Shown: positions 39,491-50,338, numbered from the stretch's first letter. The stretch: DNA of 64,000 nucleotides from Staphylococcus pseudintermedius (GCF_001792775.2 NZ_MLGE02000004.1:1-64000), one strand, 5' to 3'. Made by a program: numbers and translations. The notes: generated from the letters alone by a model not told the origin.

Positions 39491-40207
39491 TTATAGACGT
39501 TTTCGAATTGTTCGAAACTTCACTAGGCTACTTTTAAAATAATTTAAAGAATAGAGTATCGGCGTGCCATCTTCTGTGTAATGGACTTGTCTCAATAACA
39601 TGAGCCCGTCTTGGGGGTCAGCTTCTAGTGCGTCTGAAATATAAGGTTCATAACTAATGGCTTCCATTTCAGTTTCAGCATAAGCAATCGTTTGGTGACT
39701 CTCAGCTTCAATCGCTTTTAAAATGGACGTTTGTTGATTATGTGTCCCAAAATGAGCCAATACGTTTGTTGTCACCTTATCCAAACAATATACAACAGGC
39801 TGACTATTAGCTGTGCGTATACGTTCAATCACTGTAATCGGTGAATTCGGTTCTAATTGCATCACTTTACAGTCGTCGAGAGAAGCGATTTCTTCATCAA
39901 GACTTAAAAATACCGTTCCGCTTTCATAACCTTTATCAGAAATCATCCGGCCAATGCTCATCAATTCATCTAAAGGGTAGAAAAACGGTTGCGGAATTTT
40001 AACACGTGCACCCTCTTCAAAATTTTGTGTAATAATTTGTTCGGTCACAAGCTCATGAATGGCTACTTGTACATTATCCGTTGTGACATCGAGTTGACGT
40101 GCAATGGCCAATAAACCTGGTAACGATTCGCCAGGTTTAATGTTTTCTGCCTCTATTTCTTTAAGAATCCATTCTTTTACAATATTCACATCAGGATTTA
40201 CAGACAT
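39491..40207 (-). CDS. GntR/HutC-family transcriptional regulator (YmfC type)
   Basis: A 238-residue regulator with an N-terminal winged helix (VKEWILKEIEAENIKPGESLPG, then LDVTTDNVQVAIHELVTEQII) and a C-terminal UTRA ligand-binding domain (residues about 85-235, with ITVIERIRTANSQPVVYCLDKV). The effector is unknown. It lies between ftsK and the ymfF-ymfH pair, five bases after ftsK, so it may be cotranscribed with ftsK. YmfC of B. subtilis is the positional equivalent. Confidence 0.85.
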   Translation of the reverse strand: MSVNPDVNIVKEWILKEIEAENIKPGESLPGLLAIARQLDVTTDNVQVAIHELVTEQIITQNFEEGARVKIPQPFFYPLDELMSIGRMISDKGYESGTVFLSLDEEIASLDDCKVMQLEPNSPITVIERIRTANSQPVVYCLDKVTTNVLAHFGTHNQQTSILKAIEAESHQTIAYAETEMEAISYEPYISDALEADPQDGLMLLRQVHYTEDGTPILYSLNYFKSSLVKFRTIRKRL

Positions 40208-40212
40208 ATGCG

Positions 40213-42576
40213 TTACACCTCTCCACCATTTAAATCAACTAAAATCTGTCTCGGTTTACTACCTTTTTGCGGGCCAATCACTTGATTACGTTCTAAATCA
40301 TCCATAATTCTTGATGCACGATTATAACCAATTCTAAACTGGCGTTGAAGCAGTGACGTACTCGCCTTTTGTTGTTCAAGTACGAATAAATAAGCTTCTT
40401 TGTAAAGCGGATCATCACTTTCGCTTGCTGTACTACCTTCTGTTACCGCATCTGGTTCCATCTCTTTTACATAGTTCGCTTTTTGTTGTGCCACGACGTA
40501 ATCAACGATCGTTTGTACTTCTTGGTCACTTAAAAAGGCACCTTGGACACGTGTTCTCGTCGAACCGCCATTTTTAATAAAGAGCATGTCCCCTTTACCT
40601 AACAGTTTCTCAGCACCACCACTATCAATGATTGTACGAGAGTCTGTTTGCGAACTCACCGCAAATGCGATACGAGATGGGATATTATTTTTAATCAAGC
40701 CGGTAATGACATCGACTGACGGACGTTGTGTTGCGATAATCAAATGAATCCCTGCAGCACGTGCCATTTGTGTAATACGTGTAATGGCAGTTTCAACATC
40801 TTTACCTGCTACCATCATTAAGTCAGCTAACTCATCGACAATGACGACAATATACGGTAATAACGCCTCTTTTTCTTCAAGCTCTTTATTTTTTCGCGTA
40901 ATAAAGTCATTATACCCTTCGATATTTCGCGTACCAGAATGTTGGAATAAATCATAGCGTCTTTCCATTTCTGCCACAACTTTTTCAAGTGCTTGTGCAG
41001 CTTTATGTGGATTTGTGACAACTGGTGTTAATAAGTGCGGAATACCGTTGTACACATTTAATTCTACCATTTTAGGGTCAATCATCATGAGCTTGACTTC
41101 ATGTGGCTTGGCATTCAACAAAATACTCGTAATGATACCGTTAATACAAACTGATTTACCACTCCCCGTCGAACCTGCGACTAATAAGTGCGGCATTTTA
41201 TTCAGTTCTGCTGTAATCGGTTCACCTGAAATATCTCGACCTAATGCCACTTCTAATTTATTTTTAGCTGGGAATTTTTCATCCAATACTTCTTTTAACG
41301 TAACAATCGCTACTTTTTGATTAGGCACTTCAATCCCTACAGCCGATTTACCTGGAATAGGCGCTTCAATTCGAATATCTTTAGCGGCAAGTGCGAGTGC
41401 AATATCGTTATGTAAATTGACGATACGACTTACTTTAACACCTTGTGCCGGTTGAACTTCATATTGCGTCACTGCCGGTCCAATTTTAATTTGCGTCACT
41501 TTCGCATCGACACCAAAGTTTTTTAATGTCGTTTCGAGTAACTTTCCTTTACGTTGAACTTCAGTTTTAGAAGTCGTTTGTTGACGTTTCGGTTCTTTTA
41601 GTAGCGACAGTGGTGGGATTTCGTATTGTAGATTTTCTGCTGCACCCGCTTCAGTAATACTACCTTCTGAGCCGCTTCTCTCTACTTCACTGTGTGTTTC
41701 TGTCTCAGCTTTATGACGCTTTGGTATATCGGGTTGCGTCGGTGGTGTCATCTCATTTTGCACTGGCTGACTTGGTGCATCCACTTCTACAGAATGATGA
41801 CCGAAAATAGGAATCGAAGGATAATCAGTCGGTTCCTCTTCTGGAATGTCGACTTCAGGAAAATCCGACACATCTTTCGGCTCTGCTGCACGTTGTTGTT
41901 CGCGCTCGAGTCGCTTCTGTTCTTTTTTTTCTTTTCTTGTCACACGTCGTTCAGATTGATGTGCCTTCACCTTTTCATATGACGAGGCTGTTGATTGTTT
42001 AAATTGTTCCAACCACACTTTTGCCACATCACGATGGCGCTTTTTCAGTAATAAAATGCCACTTGAAACGAGTAACACAAGTGTAAGTAAAACGACACCA
42101 GCAAGCGAAATGAGTGGCAACACCACATGCATCAAATAAAAACCGAATAACCCGCCGCCAAATTGCATATGCTCAGCCGCATCATAACTTTGGAACACAT
42201 AAGATAACACAGGCTCACGTTTCGCTCTCATACCGCCAGTTGCCATGAAGTATAATTGCGCAACAAATAACAGCGCAATTTGTAAGACAATCGAACCAGT
42301 CAATCGACGCGTTTTAGGTAATTTGCCGTTATATGCGATAAAACCAAGCGCTATTAAGAGTAAAAAGTATGTAAGATAACGTGTTAAACCAAATAAGTAA
42401 TTAAAAAAGCTATCAATGGCAATTCCAACGAGTCCGAGTTGAAACACGCCTAACATGATGACAATCGCCATCACAATAACGAGTGTAAATCGCATAGGCG
42501 TATCATTTTGTTTCTTTTTCGAAGTACGCTTTCTATTGCGCGTCGTTTGGGATTTCCGTTTCTTGGTTTGCGCCAT
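40213..42576 (-). CDS. ftsK: DNA translocase FtsK/SpoIIIE
   Basis: Membrane-anchored motor that moves chromosome ends through the closing septum. The 787-residue protein has four N-terminal membrane helices (residues about 25-180), a charged linker (about 185-320), a RecA-like motor with Walker [14 protein letters not shown] around residue 465 and Walker [15 protein letters not shown], and a C-terminal gamma winged-helix domain ([21 protein letters not shown]) that reads polar DNA sequences. The ATG has AGAAGGTGACG upstream. S. aureus also has the paralogue SpoIIIE; which of the two this represents cannot be fixed from the sequence alone. Confidence 0.93.
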   Translation of the reverse strand: MAQTKKRKSQTTRNRKRTSKKKQNDTPMRFTLVIVMAIVIMLGVFQLGLVGIAIDSFFNYLFGLTRYLTYFLLLIALGFIAYNGKLPKTRRLTGSIVLQIALLFVAQLYFMATGGMRAKREPVLSYVFQSYDAAEHMQFGGGLFGFYLMHVVLPLISLAGVVLLTLVLLVSSGILLLKKRHRDVAKVWLEQFKQSTASSYEKVKAHQSERRVTRKEKKEQKRLEREQQRAAEPKDVSDFPEVDIPEEEPTDYPSIPIFGHHSVEVDAPSQPVQNEMTPPTQPDIPKRHKAETETHSEVERSGSEGSITEAGAAENLQYEIPPLSLLKEPKRQQTTSKTEVQRKGKLLETTLKNFGVDAKVTQIKIGPAVTQYEVQPAQGVKVSRIVNLHNDIALALAAKDIRIEAPIPGKSAVGIEVPNQKVAIVTLKEVLDEKFPAKNKLEVALGRDISGEPITAELNKMPHLLVAGSTGSGKSVCINGIITSILLNAKPHEVKLMMIDPKMVELNVYNGIPHLLTPVVTNPHKAAQALEKVVAEMERRYDLFQHSGTRNIEGYNDFITRKNKELEEKEALLPYIVVIVDELADLMMVAGKDVETAITRITQMARAAGIHLIIATQRPSVDVITGLIKNNIPSRIAFAVSSQTDSRTIIDSGGAEKLLGKGDMLFIKNGGSTRTRVQGAFLSDQEVQTIVDYVVAQQKANYVKEMEPDAVTEGSTASESDDPLYKEAYLFVLEQQKASTSLLQRQFRIGYNRASRIMDDLERNQVIGPQKGSKPRQILVDLNGGEV

Positions 42577-42626
42577 GCTTCGTCACCTTCTACTTTCTAA
42601 AAAATGATGTCATTAACCTGTATGAT

Positions 42627-42687
42627 GAAAAAAGCGAATCTCCTCTTTAAAAATGGCGTGGCTTTCAAAGAGTAAGATTCGTTTTCT
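42627..42687. terminator. Terminator between rnjB and ftsK
   Basis: CGAATCTCCTCTTT and AAAGAGTAAGATTCG form an imperfect stem around a long loop, with AAAAAAG on one side and GTTTTCTTG on the other. It closes rnjB on the minus strand. Confidence 0.65.
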
Positions 42688-42714
42688 TGTTTGAACTTCA
42701 CACTGATTTTAAAA

Positions 42715-44388
42715 CTATATTTCTGAAATCACTGGAATAATCATTGGTCGTCTACGTGTACTTTCAAAGAGTAATTTACTCACTTGATCACGCATATTTT
42801 GTTTCATTTCAGACCATTCAATACGCTTTTCTTGTAAACCAGCTTCTACAATTTCACGGACTTTCTCCTCAGCTTCTTTCAATAACGCTTCACTTTCACG
42901 TACGTAAACAAAGCCTCTTGATTGAATTTCAGGACCCGCCGCAATTCTTCTGTTCTTTGGATCAAGCGTAACGACAGCGATAAAAATACCATCTTCTGCA
43001 AGTAAATGACGATCACGTAATACAATATTACCGACATCACCGACACCAATACCATCGATCAGCACATTCCCTGCATTCACTTTTTCATTCAAGCTCATAT
43101 CTTCACCATCGTAATGAATAACGTCGCCTGCTTCAGCTAAGAAGATTTTTTCAGGATTTACACCTGCTTCACTCGCAAGTTTTGCATGCGCGATTTGCAT
43201 CTTAAACTCACCTTGAATTGGAATGAAGTATTCAGGTTTCATCATATTGAGCATTAATTTCAACTCTTCCATACAACCATGACTTGATGCATGAATTTTT
43301 TTGTTGTTTGGTATAATATGGGCACCCGCACGTACAAGTTCATTCAAAGTATTACCAATAATGACTTCCATATTGGCTGAAGCGGTAATCGCAAGAAATA
43401 CAGAATCCCCTTTTTGGATGTTCATAATTTTATGTTTTTGACGTGCCATTTGGCTTAATGCTTCAACAGGTTCACCTTGCATCCCTGTCGCAATGATAAT
43501 CACTTCATTTTTCGGATAATTTTCAACTTCGCTCATAGGAATTAATAGATCTTTTGGAATGTTGAAATAGCCCATCTTACGTGCAATACTAAATGAACTT
43601 TCTAATGAACGGCCTAAAAATGATACTTTTCTATTTAGTCTATTTGCGATATTTAACACTTGTTGAATGCGAATAAAGTTCGATGCATAACATGACACGA
43701 TAAGACGTCCAGTCACCTTCGCAAACGCATCAAACATATGACTTTCAATGACGTTTTCAGGTGTGTTGTAGCCTGGTTTTTCAGCTTCAGTGGAATCACT
43801 TAATAATGCGAACACACCTTCCTCGCCTAATTCAGCCATCTTCTTCATGTCAGGTGCATAATGACCGTGTAAACTTTGGTCGAATTTAAACTCACCTGTA
43901 TAAACGATGGCACCATATGACGTATGAATACATACACCTAAACTATCAGGAATACTGTGCGTCGTATTAAAGAATGTAATATTCACACCTTTAAAACGCA
44001 TGACAGATTCGTTATTGACCACATAATAACGGATTTTCTTATTAATTTGACGTGCTTTTAAGTTTTCTTTCACTAAACCAATCGTTAATTTAGAACCATA
44101 AACCGGCGCTTCAACTTGTTCTAAAATGTATGAAACTGCACCAATCGCATGTTCATGACCGTGTGTTAAGAAAATCCCTTTTAATTTATGTTTGTTTTCT
44201 AATACGTATTGGATGTCAGGAATAACGATATCAATCCCTAACATTTCATCTTCAGGGAACTTTAACCCTGCATCAAGCATAAACATTTCATCATCTACTT
44301 CGACGATATACATGTTTTTGGCGATTTCTCCTACGCCACCGAGAGGGATAATGCGTATGTCTTTATTTTTCTTCTTTACTAAATTCAA
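42715..44388 (-). CDS. rnjB: Ribonuclease J2
   Basis: Metallo-beta-lactamase/beta-CASP ribonuclease that pairs with RNase J1 in 5'-3' RNA decay. The 557-residue protein has the motif [11 protein letters not shown] near residue 72, where J1-type enzymes have HGHEDHIGG. The Asp and the following His of the metal site are thus replaced by His and Ala, agreeing with the weak or absent activity of J2 proteins. [11 protein letters not shown], beta-[19 protein letters not shown] and the [13 protein letters not shown] block follow. The start is TTG at 44388, seven bases after AGGAGG, giving [11 protein letters not shown] at the length of the S. aureus protein. Confidence 0.93.
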   Translation of the reverse strand: MNLVKKKNKDIRIIPLGGVGEIAKNMYIVEVDDEMFMLDAGLKFPEDEMLGIDIVIPDIQYVLENKHKLKGIFLTHGHEHAIGAVSYILEQVEAPVYGSKLTIGLVKENLKARQINKKIRYYVVNNESVMRFKGVNITFFNTTHSIPDSLGVCIHTSYGAIVYTGEFKFDQSLHGHYAPDMKKMAELGEEGVFALLSDSTEAEKPGYNTPENVIESHMFDAFAKVTGRLIVSCYASNFIRIQQVLNIANRLNRKVSFLGRSLESSFSIARKMGYFNIPKDLLIPMSEVENYPKNEVIIIATGMQGEPVEALSQMARQKHKIMNIQKGDSVFLAITASANMEVIIGNTLNELVRAGAHIIPNNKKIHASSHGCMEELKLMLNMMKPEYFIPIQGEFKMQIAHAKLASEAGVNPEKIFLAEAGDVIHYDGEDMSLNEKVNAGNVLIDGIGVGDVGNIVLRDRHLLAEDGIFIAVVTLDPKNRRIAAGPEIQSRGFVYVRESEALLKEAEEKVREIVEAGLQEKRIEWSEMKQNMRDQVSKLLFESTRRRPMIIPVISEI

Positions 44389-44635
44389 AATTTTACCTCC
44401 TAATAAATATAGCCCGTCCATTTTACATTCATATTTTATTATAGTGGATAATGGAAACTCTGTACACTATTAAAGTGTTTCTCGGACGACAGGTTGAGGA
44501 TTTTGTATACACAATAAATGATTGATGTTGCTTTACAAATGATCCTCCTACATTAAAAAATATGTATCAACGTATTATAATTAGTCTTAAGCATTGGTAA
44601 CTATTTCTAAACAATCCTCAATTCCGAGATGCATT

Positions 44636-44779
44636 TAAAAAAAGTAACATCATAATGACAAAGGCAATCAGGTTATACATCACCACAATCAGTTCAGAGT
44701 GGTGTAAAAAATCCAGCAAAATCCCACCGAGTAATAGTACAAGAATGATTATACCTGACAAAATGTTTATTTTCCTCAA
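44636..44779 (-). CDS. Possible small membrane protein, 47 residues
   Basis: A short frame starting at TTG (44779) and ending at TAA, with AAGGAG about ten bases upstream. The product is almost wholly hydrophobic with two likely membrane helices, ILSGIIILVLLLGGILLDFL and LIVVMYNLIAFVIMMLLF, joined by a short HHSE turn and preceded by the basic MRK. It lies just after the pnp terminator and in the same direction as rnjB. The Shine-Dalgarno, positive N terminus and helix-turn-helix hydropathy support a real small protein. The TTG start and short length leave doubt. No family recognised. Confidence 0.5.
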
Positions 44780-44814
44780 ATATACCGCACTCCTTAGAAT
44801 TGTCTCTCACTATG

Positions 44815-44862
44815 CAAAAAACAGAAGTCAATGCTCATATGTCACATCTACTTCTGTTTTTT
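44815..44862. terminator. pnp terminator
   Basis: AAAAAACAGAAGT and ACTTCTGTTTTTT form a perfect 13-base stem around a 22-base loop, usable on both strands. It lies 35 bases after the pnp stop codon. Confidence 0.85.
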
Positions 44863-44897
44863 AAGTTCATCTATTTAAATGTCATGCTTTGTTAATT

Positions 44898-46991
44898 TTA
44901 AAGCAACACTTTATGAGAAGCGTTCACACGACCTTGTTTGTCAATCTCAGTCACTTTCACTTTCAGTGTATCACCCATGTTCAATACATCTTCCACTTTG
45001 TTAATGCGTTCGTTCGAAATTTGTGAAATATGAACTAATGCATCTTTACCTGGGAACAGTTCCACAAACGCACCGAATTTTTCAATGCGCTTTACTTTTG
45101 CATCATACACTTGACCGACTTCTGCTTCACGCACGATACTTTCAATCCATGCACGTGCTTGATTGATCATGTCTTGCTCAGTTGAACCGATGAAAACTGT
45201 ACCATCTTGTTCGATATCAAGTTTAACACCCGTCGCATCAATAATTTCGTTGATTTGTTTACCACCTGGTCCGATGACATCACGGATTTTTTCAGGTTTA
45301 ATTTGCATGATTTCTACTTTAGGCGCATAAGCACTTAATTCTTTTCTTGGTTGGTCAATCGTTTGCATCATATGCTCTAAAATGGCTAAACGACCTTTAC
45401 GCGCTTGTTCTAACGCTTCTTCAATGACCTCTTTCGTTAAGCCGTCGATTTTAATGTCCATTTGAATCGCAGTAATCCCTTCAGTCGTACCTGCAACTTT
45501 GAAGTCCATATCACCCAGTGCGTCTTCCATACCTTGAATATCCGTTAAAATCGTGTAGCTTTCTTCGCGCGTAACAAGACCCATCGCAATCCCTGCAACT
45601 GGTGCTTTAATCGGCACACCCGCGTCCATTAACGCTAAAGTTGAACCACAGATAGACGCTTGTGATGAAGAACCGTTAGACTCTAACACTTCACTTACGA
45701 TACGCACTGTATAAGGGAACGTCTTCTCATCTGGAATAATATATCTTAATGCACGTTCACCTAACGCACCATGACCAATTTCACGACGCCCTGGTGCACG
45801 TACTGGACCTGTCTCACCTACCGAGAAGTTCGGGAAGTTGTAGTGGTGCATAAAACGTTTGTGCTCTTCTTCACCTAAACCATCGATAATTTGATATTCA
45901 GAAATAGAGCCTAACGTTAACACTGACAATGCTTGCGTTTGTCCACGTGTAAATAATCCTGAACCATGTGCACGTGGTAATAAGCCCACTTCTGATGATA
46001 ATGGACGGATTTCGTCAGGTTTACGACCGTCTGGACGAATTTTTTCATCTGCAATTAAACGGCGTACTTCATCTTTAATTAAAGTATTAATAATTGTGCC
46101 AACTTCTTTTAATAATGCTTCATTTTCAGGATCTTCTTCGTTTTCAAAGTTCGCTAAAATACGTTCTTTAATTGCATCAAGATTCGCGTCACGCTCTTGT
46201 TTGTCGAACGTTTGAATCGCACCATTTAAATTCTCATCTTTTGTCATTTGCGTCACTGAATCGATGAGCGTTTGATTTTTCTCTTCAGGAATAAATTCAC
46301 GTTTTTCAGGTTGTAAATGCGCAATAATTTCTTCTTGGAATGCACATAAACGTTTGATTTCTTCATGGCCAAATAAAATTGCTTCTAACATTTCTGCTTC
46401 AGTAATTTCACTCGCACCCGCTTCAACCATGTTCACCGCGTCTTTATGACCGGCTACTTCTAGATCAAGACGTGACTTTTCGCGTTGTTCTAAATTCGGG
46501 TTAATGACATATTCGCCATCAACATAGCCTACATTCACACCCGCAATTGGGCCTTGGAATGGAATATCTGATACACTTAACGCCATTGACGATCCGATCA
46601 TCGCTGCCATTTCAGGTGAACAGTTAGGATCCGCACTCAATACAGTATTAATGATTTGGACATCATGACGATAGCCATCTGGGAATAATGGACGGATAGG
46701 ACGGTCGATTAAACGTGCAGTCAATGTCGCTTCGTCACCTGGACGTCCTTCACGCTTTTTGAAGCCACCTGGAATTTTACCCGCGGCATACATTTTTTCC
46801 TCATAATTGACAGTTAATGGGAAAAAGTCGCCATCGCGTGGTTCTTTTGATGCTGTCGCTGTAGACAAAACAACTGTGTCCCCGTAGCGTACGAGTACAG
46901 CACCATTCGCTTGTTTTGCGAGTTGTCCTGTTTCTATTGTTAACGGCTGGTTTGCCCATTCCGTCTTAAAAACCTTCTTTTCTTGAGACAT
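44898..46991 (-). CDS. pnp: Polyribonucleotide nucleotidyltransferase (PNPase)
   Basis: Phosphorolytic 3'-5' exoribonuclease of the RNA degradosome. The 697-residue protein has two RNase PH domains (residues about 1-220 and 310-550, the second with [17 protein letters not shown] and [15 protein letters not shown]), an all-helical linker, a KH domain with [20 protein letters not shown] around residue 562, and a C-terminal S1 domain ([20 protein letters not shown]). The ATG has AGGAGATTTATA upstream. It follows rpsO, separated by a hairpin that may attenuate or process the rpsO-pnp mRNA. Confidence 0.97.
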   Translation of the reverse strand: MSQEKKVFKTEWANQPLTIETGQLAKQANGAVLVRYGDTVVLSTATASKEPRDGDFFPLTVNYEEKMYAAGKIPGGFKKREGRPGDEATLTARLIDRPIRPLFPDGYRHDVQIINTVLSADPNCSPEMAAMIGSSMALSVSDIPFQGPIAGVNVGYVDGEYVINPNLEQREKSRLDLEVAGHKDAVNMVEAGASEITEAEMLEAILFGHEEIKRLCAFQEEIIAHLQPEKREFIPEEKNQTLIDSVTQMTKDENLNGAIQTFDKQERDANLDAIKERILANFENEEDPENEALLKEVGTIINTLIKDEVRRLIADEKIRPDGRKPDEIRPLSSEVGLLPRAHGSGLFTRGQTQALSVLTLGSISEYQIIDGLGEEEHKRFMHHYNFPNFSVGETGPVRAPGRREIGHGALGERALRYIIPDEKTFPYTVRIVSEVLESNGSSSQASICGSTLALMDAGVPIKAPVAGIAMGLVTREESYTILTDIQGMEDALGDMDFKVAGTTEGITAIQMDIKIDGLTKEVIEEALEQARKGRLAILEHMMQTIDQPRKELSAYAPKVEIMQIKPEKIRDVIGPGGKQINEIIDATGVKLDIEQDGTVFIGSTEQDMINQARAWIESIVREAEVGQVYDAKVKRIEKFGAFVELFPGKDALVHISQISNERINKVEDVLNMGDTLKVKVTEIDKQGRVNASHKVLL

Positions 46992-47077
46992 TATAAATCT
47001 CCTCTCCTACCTCTTTAAACATTTCGTAGCCTTTTACATTTCAATTATATCTTACATAAACATCTTTTAATAGTTAA

Positions 47078-47114
47078 AAAAGGAGCCGGATACGATAAAT
47101 GTCCCAGCTCCTTC
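47078..47114 (-). terminator. Hairpin between rpsO and pnp
   Basis: On the minus strand AAGGAGCTGGGA and TCCGGCTCCTT form a stem followed by TTTTTTAACT. It fits a terminator for rpsO, with pnp then needing read-through or its own promoter. Such hairpins are also RNase processing sites in rpsO-pnp mRNAs. Confidence 0.75.
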
Positions 47115-47149
47115 CTGTAATGCCACTAGCACGTGCGCAATGATTAAAA

Positions 47150-47419
47150 TTAACGACGGATACCTAATGACTTGATTAATTCACGGTAACGTTGGATGTC
47201 TTTGTCACGTAAGTAGTTTAATAAGTGACGACGACGTCCTACCATTTTTAATAAACCACGACGTGAATGGTGGTCTTTTTTGTGAATACGTAAGTGATCG
47301 TTTAATGCAGTGATTTCTGCAGTTAACACAGCGATTTGAACTTCTGGTGAACCAGTGTCTGTTTCGTGTGTACGGTATTCTTTGATTAATTCGTTTTTAC
47401 GTTCTTGTGAAATTGCCAT
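47150..47419 (-). CDS. rpsO: 30S ribosomal protein S15
   Basis: Primary rRNA-binding protein of the 30S platform, binding the 16S three-way junction of helices 20-22. The 89-residue length and the blocks [35 protein letters not shown] and [16 protein letters not shown] are those of bacterial S15. The ATG follows AAAGGAGGAAATTGACAA. It lies in the rbfA-truB-ribF-rpsO-pnp order with a 100-base leader that can fold into a long stem, possibly an autoregulatory site. Confidence 0.98.
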   Translation of the reverse strand: MAISQERKNELIKEYRTHETDTGSPEVQIAVLTAEITALNDHLRIHKKDHHSRRGLLKMVGRRRHLLNYLRDKDIQRYRELIKSLGIRR

Positions 47420-47449
47420 TTGTCAATTTCCTCCTTTAAATTTTTCGTG

Positions 47450-47496
47450 CCTTTATCTGAGTCAGGCGTCGGAGTTTCAACCTACCAAGATAAAGG
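47450..47496 (-). promoter_or_regulatory. rpsO leader stem-loop
   Basis: On the minus strand CCTTTATCT (47488-47496) pairs with AGATAAAGG (47450-47458) around a loop that contains further short pairings, ending about 12 bases before the Shine-Dalgarno. There is no T-tract, so it is not a terminator for ribF. Firmicute rpsO leaders are known to bind S15 and repress translation; whether this one does is inference. Confidence 0.5.
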
Positions 47497-47519
47497 TCGT
47501 GTGCTAATCTTTATTAGAC

Positions 47520-48491
47520 TTATACATTATATGATACATCGTCACCAAAATCAACCGCTAATAAATGTTTGGCACGTGCTTTGTCATCGTTCATTTGCGC
47601 AACGAGTGGGTCAATCCCATCGAATTTCAACTCTGGTCGGATGTAGTGGTGCCAATAAATCGTAACACGTTCGCCATAAATGTTTTCCGTAAAATCAAAA
47701 ATATTCACTTCAATGACAGCTTGAGGTAAATCATCGTGGAACGTCGGCTTCACACCAATGTTAGCAACACCACGGTAAATTTGATCACTTGAACCAATCG
47801 TCATACTGACCGCATAAACACCGAGCGTTGGCCAAACATAGTCATCACTTGGTTCAATATTCGCTGTTGGGAAACCAATCGTACGGCCGCGCTTTTCACC
47901 TTGCACGACGGTTCCTTTCATTCGATAACGGTAACCTAATTGCTCATTCGCCTTCGCAAGATGACCCGTTTTCAATGCTTCACGAATCGCTGTCGTTGAA
48001 ATTTTTTCACGGTTCAAATCTTGCTTACCAATTGTAATACTTTCAAATTGCGCTTGATATTCTTGAAGCATCGCCATATTCCCTTTACCATACTTACCAA
48101 ATGTAAAATCAAATCCAGCAATAATAACACGAGCATGATTTTTCACTAAATAGTCTTGAACAAATTCATCAGGTGTCACTTCCGCAAATCGTGAAGAAAA
48201 ATTCACAACAAGACAATAATCAATATTTTGTTCGCCTAATAATTCAATTTTATCATCTAACGGCGTAATATAAGTCGTGCGTTTTTGTTTAGGATTTAAA
48301 ACGACTGACGGATGTGGATCAAAAGTCATGACCGCTTTCTTCAGATCCTTTTCCTTTGCCACACGATCTAATTCATCAAATAATGCTTGATGCCCTCTGT
48401 GTAGCCCATCGAAAAAGCCAAGCGCCATTGCTACATCCTCTTGAATATATTGTTCAGCTTGAATAGGATGTGTAATCTCAATAACTTCCAT
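47520..48491 (-). CDS. ribF: Bifunctional riboflavin kinase / FAD synthetase
   Basis: Converts riboflavin to FMN and FMN to FAD. The 323-residue protein has the N-terminal adenylyltransferase domain with MALGFFDGLHRGHQALF (HxGH-like) and TFDPHPSVVL, and the C-terminal flavokinase domain with GEKRGRTIGFPTANIEP around residue 185 and GVANIGVKPTFHD. The start is the ATG at 48491, eight bases after AAAGGAG. It lies 14 bases after truB and precedes rpsO. Confidence 0.95.
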   Translation of the reverse strand: MEVIEITHPIQAEQYIQEDVAMALGFFDGLHRGHQALFDELDRVAKEKDLKKAVMTFDPHPSVVLNPKQKRTTYITPLDDKIELLGEQNIDYCLVVNFSSRFAEVTPDEFVQDYLVKNHARVIIAGFDFTFGKYGKGNMAMLQEYQAQFESITIGKQDLNREKISTTAIREALKTGHLAKANEQLGYRYRMKGTVVQGEKRGRTIGFPTANIEPSDDYVWPTLGVYAVSMTIGSSDQIYRGVANIGVKPTFHDDLPQAVIEVNIFDFTENIYGERVTIYWHHYIRPELKFDGIDPLVAQMNDDKARAKHLLAVDFGDDVSYNV

Positions 48492-48505
48492 AACCAAGTC
48501 TCCTT

Positions 48506-49423
48506 TTAATTAAATACCTTTTTCGGTTTAATTTCATCTTGTCGTGATGGATGCACTTCATAAATTGCTAATACATCATCATTGTCACTATCAACCATGA
48601 CAAGTTGCTGCTCAAATGGCACATTAAAATAACCTTTAGCAAACTTTTGTCCATTCTTTATCTTCATTTTATCACTTTCATTTTGAACATGGAAAGATGG
48701 AAGTCCTTTCAAGCCGTATGCAAGTGGTAATAATTGATTTTGGAGTGTGTCGTCATGATGCGACTGTTCAATCAATGCTAAAGTGAGTGCTTGGTCTAAA
48801 CTGAAGCCACCACTCATCGTCCGTGTCAACAATGACATATGCGCTGGTACATGGAGTGCTCGACCAATATCCGTTGCGAGTGTTCGAATATATGTCCCTT
48901 TGCCACAAGTCACTTCTATTGAAAAACGTACGATGTCATTTTCAAAAATTAAGTCCGAAATCCGTGCAATATGCGAAATATGAATTTGACGTTTAGGGCG
49001 CTCTACCGTTTCACCATTGCGTGCGTATTCATACAATTTTTTGCCATTTACTTTCACAGACGAATACATTGGTGGAATTTGTGTCGTCCACCCTTTAAAT
49101 GAGTGTAACACTGCATCAACTTGATTGGCATCGAATTGGTCAACCGTAACGATTTCACGTGCCAAGACGTCACCCGTTTGATCCTCTGTCGTCGTTGAAA
49201 AACCTAATGTCACTTCAGCGCGATACGTTTTTCCCATTTCCATCACATAATCGCTCACTTTTGTCGCTTGACCGATACAAATAGGAAGGACGCCATCTAC
49301 TTCAGGATCTAATGTCCCGGTATGGCCGACTTTTTTCGTCTTTAAAATTTTGCGCAATTTAAAAACGACATCGTGACTTGTCAACCCTCGTTCTTTATAG
49401 ACCGGTAAAATACCATGATACAT
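48506..49423 (-). CDS. truB: tRNA pseudouridine(55) synthase TruB
   Basis: Makes pseudouridine 55 in the T loop of tRNAs. The 305-residue protein has the catalytic aspartate in [19 protein letters not shown] around residue 40, the KxYxAE-type [22 protein letters not shown], the conserved [19 protein letters not shown] and the [15 protein letters not shown] motif near residue 172. The C-terminal part is the small PUA-like segment. The ATG has AAAAGGAGTG upstream. Part of the rbfA-truB-ribF group. Confidence 0.96.
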   Translation of the reverse strand: MYHGILPVYKERGLTSHDVVFKLRKILKTKKVGHTGTLDPEVDGVLPICIGQATKVSDYVMEMGKTYRAEVTLGFSTTTEDQTGDVLAREIVTVDQFDANQVDAVLHSFKGWTTQIPPMYSSVKVNGKKLYEYARNGETVERPKRQIHISHIARISDLIFENDIVRFSIEVTCGKGTYIRTLATDIGRALHVPAHMSLLTRTMSGGFSLDQALTLALIEQSHHDDTLQNQLLPLAYGLKGLPSFHVQNESDKMKIKNGQKFAKGYFNVPFEQQLVMVDSDNDDVLAIYEVHPSRQDEIKPKKVFN

Positions 49424-49507
49424 CCACCAACACTCCTTTTCATAAAATAAGCTAGACTACGTGGACTCCACAATTGCAGATCATCTCACGCACTCTAGCG
49501 CACATTG

Positions 49508-49852
49508 TTAGTCATTATGATTTAAATCTTGAATCAATCGTTCAATACGGTTGCCATATTCAATCGATTCATCATATTCAAATTGCAAATCAGGGACAAT
49601 TCTAAGTCGCATACGCTGACCAATTTCTGATTTAATGAATCCTTTTGCCTTTTCAAGACCTTTGAATGTATTTTCGCGTTCTTTATCACTACCAAGTACT
49701 GTTAAATAAACCTTTGCTAATGATAAATCGTTTGTTGGCTGTACATCTGTAATCGTTAGAAAACCGACTCTTGGATCTTTTAATTTGTTATTAATAATAT
49801 CCATTAATTCTTTTTTCATTTGTTCGCCAACACGTTCTGCACGCATATTCAT
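49508..49852 (-). CDS. rbfA: 30S ribosome-binding factor RbfA
   Basis: Assists late maturation of the 30S subunit and 16S rRNA 5' processing. The 114-residue KH-like protein has the N-terminal [46 protein letters not shown] and [25 protein letters not shown]. The ATG at 49852 follows AGGAGG at eight bases. In many Firmicutes it follows infB closely. Here about 1.2 kb with a toxin-antitoxin locus and a small membrane gene intervene, so rbfA-truB-ribF probably has its own promoter. Confidence 0.95.
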   Translation of the reverse strand: MNMRAERVGEQMKKELMDIINNKLKDPRVGFLTITDVQPTNDLSLAKVYLTVLGSDKERENTFKGLEKAKGFIKSEIGQRMRLRIVPDLQFEYDESIEYGNRIERLIQDLNHND

Positions 49853-50033
49853 AAAAAGTGCCTCCTTTCGATAAAATATCGTAGCGTTATCCTCAATAAA
49901 TCATTATAAAGGAGAGTAGGAAGAGGCGTCAATGAAACAGAGTAGAAAAGATGATTGGTTTTCATTTATTTTCAAAAGACGTGGTTGAAATTATTTTTGA
50001 TTGTTGTCAATTGTAATTCTACCTGCGTGGTGC

Positions 50034-50062
50034 TTGTATTTATGTCAAGCACATGCTATGAT
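50034..50062 (+). promoter_or_regulatory. Promoter of the antisense (antitoxin) RNA
   Basis: TTGTAT (50034-50039), 17 bases, TATGAT (50057-50062) with an extended -10 TG (TGCTATGAT). It points to the antisense RNA ending at the terminator at 50182-50219. Confidence 0.65.
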
Positions 50063-50063
50063 T

Positions 50064-50112
50064 AAAAAAAGAAAAAACTCCTAACCGTCTTTATGAGAGT
50101 AGATTAGGAGCT
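50064..50112 (-). terminator. Toxin mRNA terminator
   Basis: On the minus strand CTCCTAATC and GGTTAGGAG form a stem with one mismatch, followed by TTTTTTC and a further T run. It lies about 65 bases after the toxin stop codon. On the plus strand the same stem would form the 5' hairpin of the antisense RNA. Confidence 0.75.
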
Positions 50113-50219
50113 AAAAACATAGCAACATATAAGTGAGTTCGAGCTCAACATATGTTTTACTATTACAGCCTATTATTAGGGTACCCTCGTTAATTGCGGT
50201 AACGGGGGTTGTTTTTTTG
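50069..50219 (+). ncRNA. Predicted antisense RNA antitoxin of a type I toxin-antitoxin locus
   Basis: A plus-strand transcript of about 150 bases is bounded by the promoter at 50034-50062 and a terminator with stem CCCTCGTTA/TAACGGGGG (50184-50209) followed by TTGTTTTTTT. It is complementary to the 3' half of the toxin mRNA, including the last 14 codons and stop of the toxin frame and the toxin terminator. This tail-to-tail overlap is the usual layout of Firmicute type I systems such as txpA/ratA and fst/RNAII. The 5' end is estimated from the -10 position. Confidence 0.65.
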
Positions 50220-50304
50220 TCTTTTTATGATGATATCTTACCAAAAAATAGACAATGATACTTAAACAGATAGATATATCTAAGTGTATAATTATCGTCA
50301 CCAT
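50176..50304 (-). CDS. Predicted type I toxin, 42-residue membrane peptide
   Basis: A 42-residue frame from ATG at 50304 to TAA, with a strong AGGGGGTG six bases upstream. The peptide has one membrane helix (IIIHLDISICLSIIVYFLV) followed by a basic cytoplasmic tail RYHHKKTKK and the end PPLPQLTRVP, which is encoded inside the antisense terminator stem. Size, topology and overlap with a convergent small RNA fit the Fst/holin-like type I toxins of Firmicutes. I cannot place it in a named family with certainty. A promoter (50388-50416) and a structured 80-base leader precede it. The locus sits between infB and rbfA. Confidence 0.7.
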   Translation of the reverse strand: MVTIIIHLDISICLSIIVYFLVRYHHKKTKKQPPLPQLTRVP

Positions 50305-50338
50305 ATGTATCACCCCCTACTATTACAAATTTAGCAAG

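Larger units (their letters stand above)
44422..44897. other. Intergenic region between pnp and rnjB
   Basis: Contains the pnp terminator (44815-44862), a 47-codon membrane ORF (44636-44779) and about 200 AT-rich bases that should hold the rnjB promoter. No repeat or riboswitch recognised. Confidence 0.4.

Noticed and set aside
44655..44864. Plus-strand frame of 69 codons
   Set aside because: Crosses the pnp terminator and is antisense to the more convincing two-helix membrane ORF.
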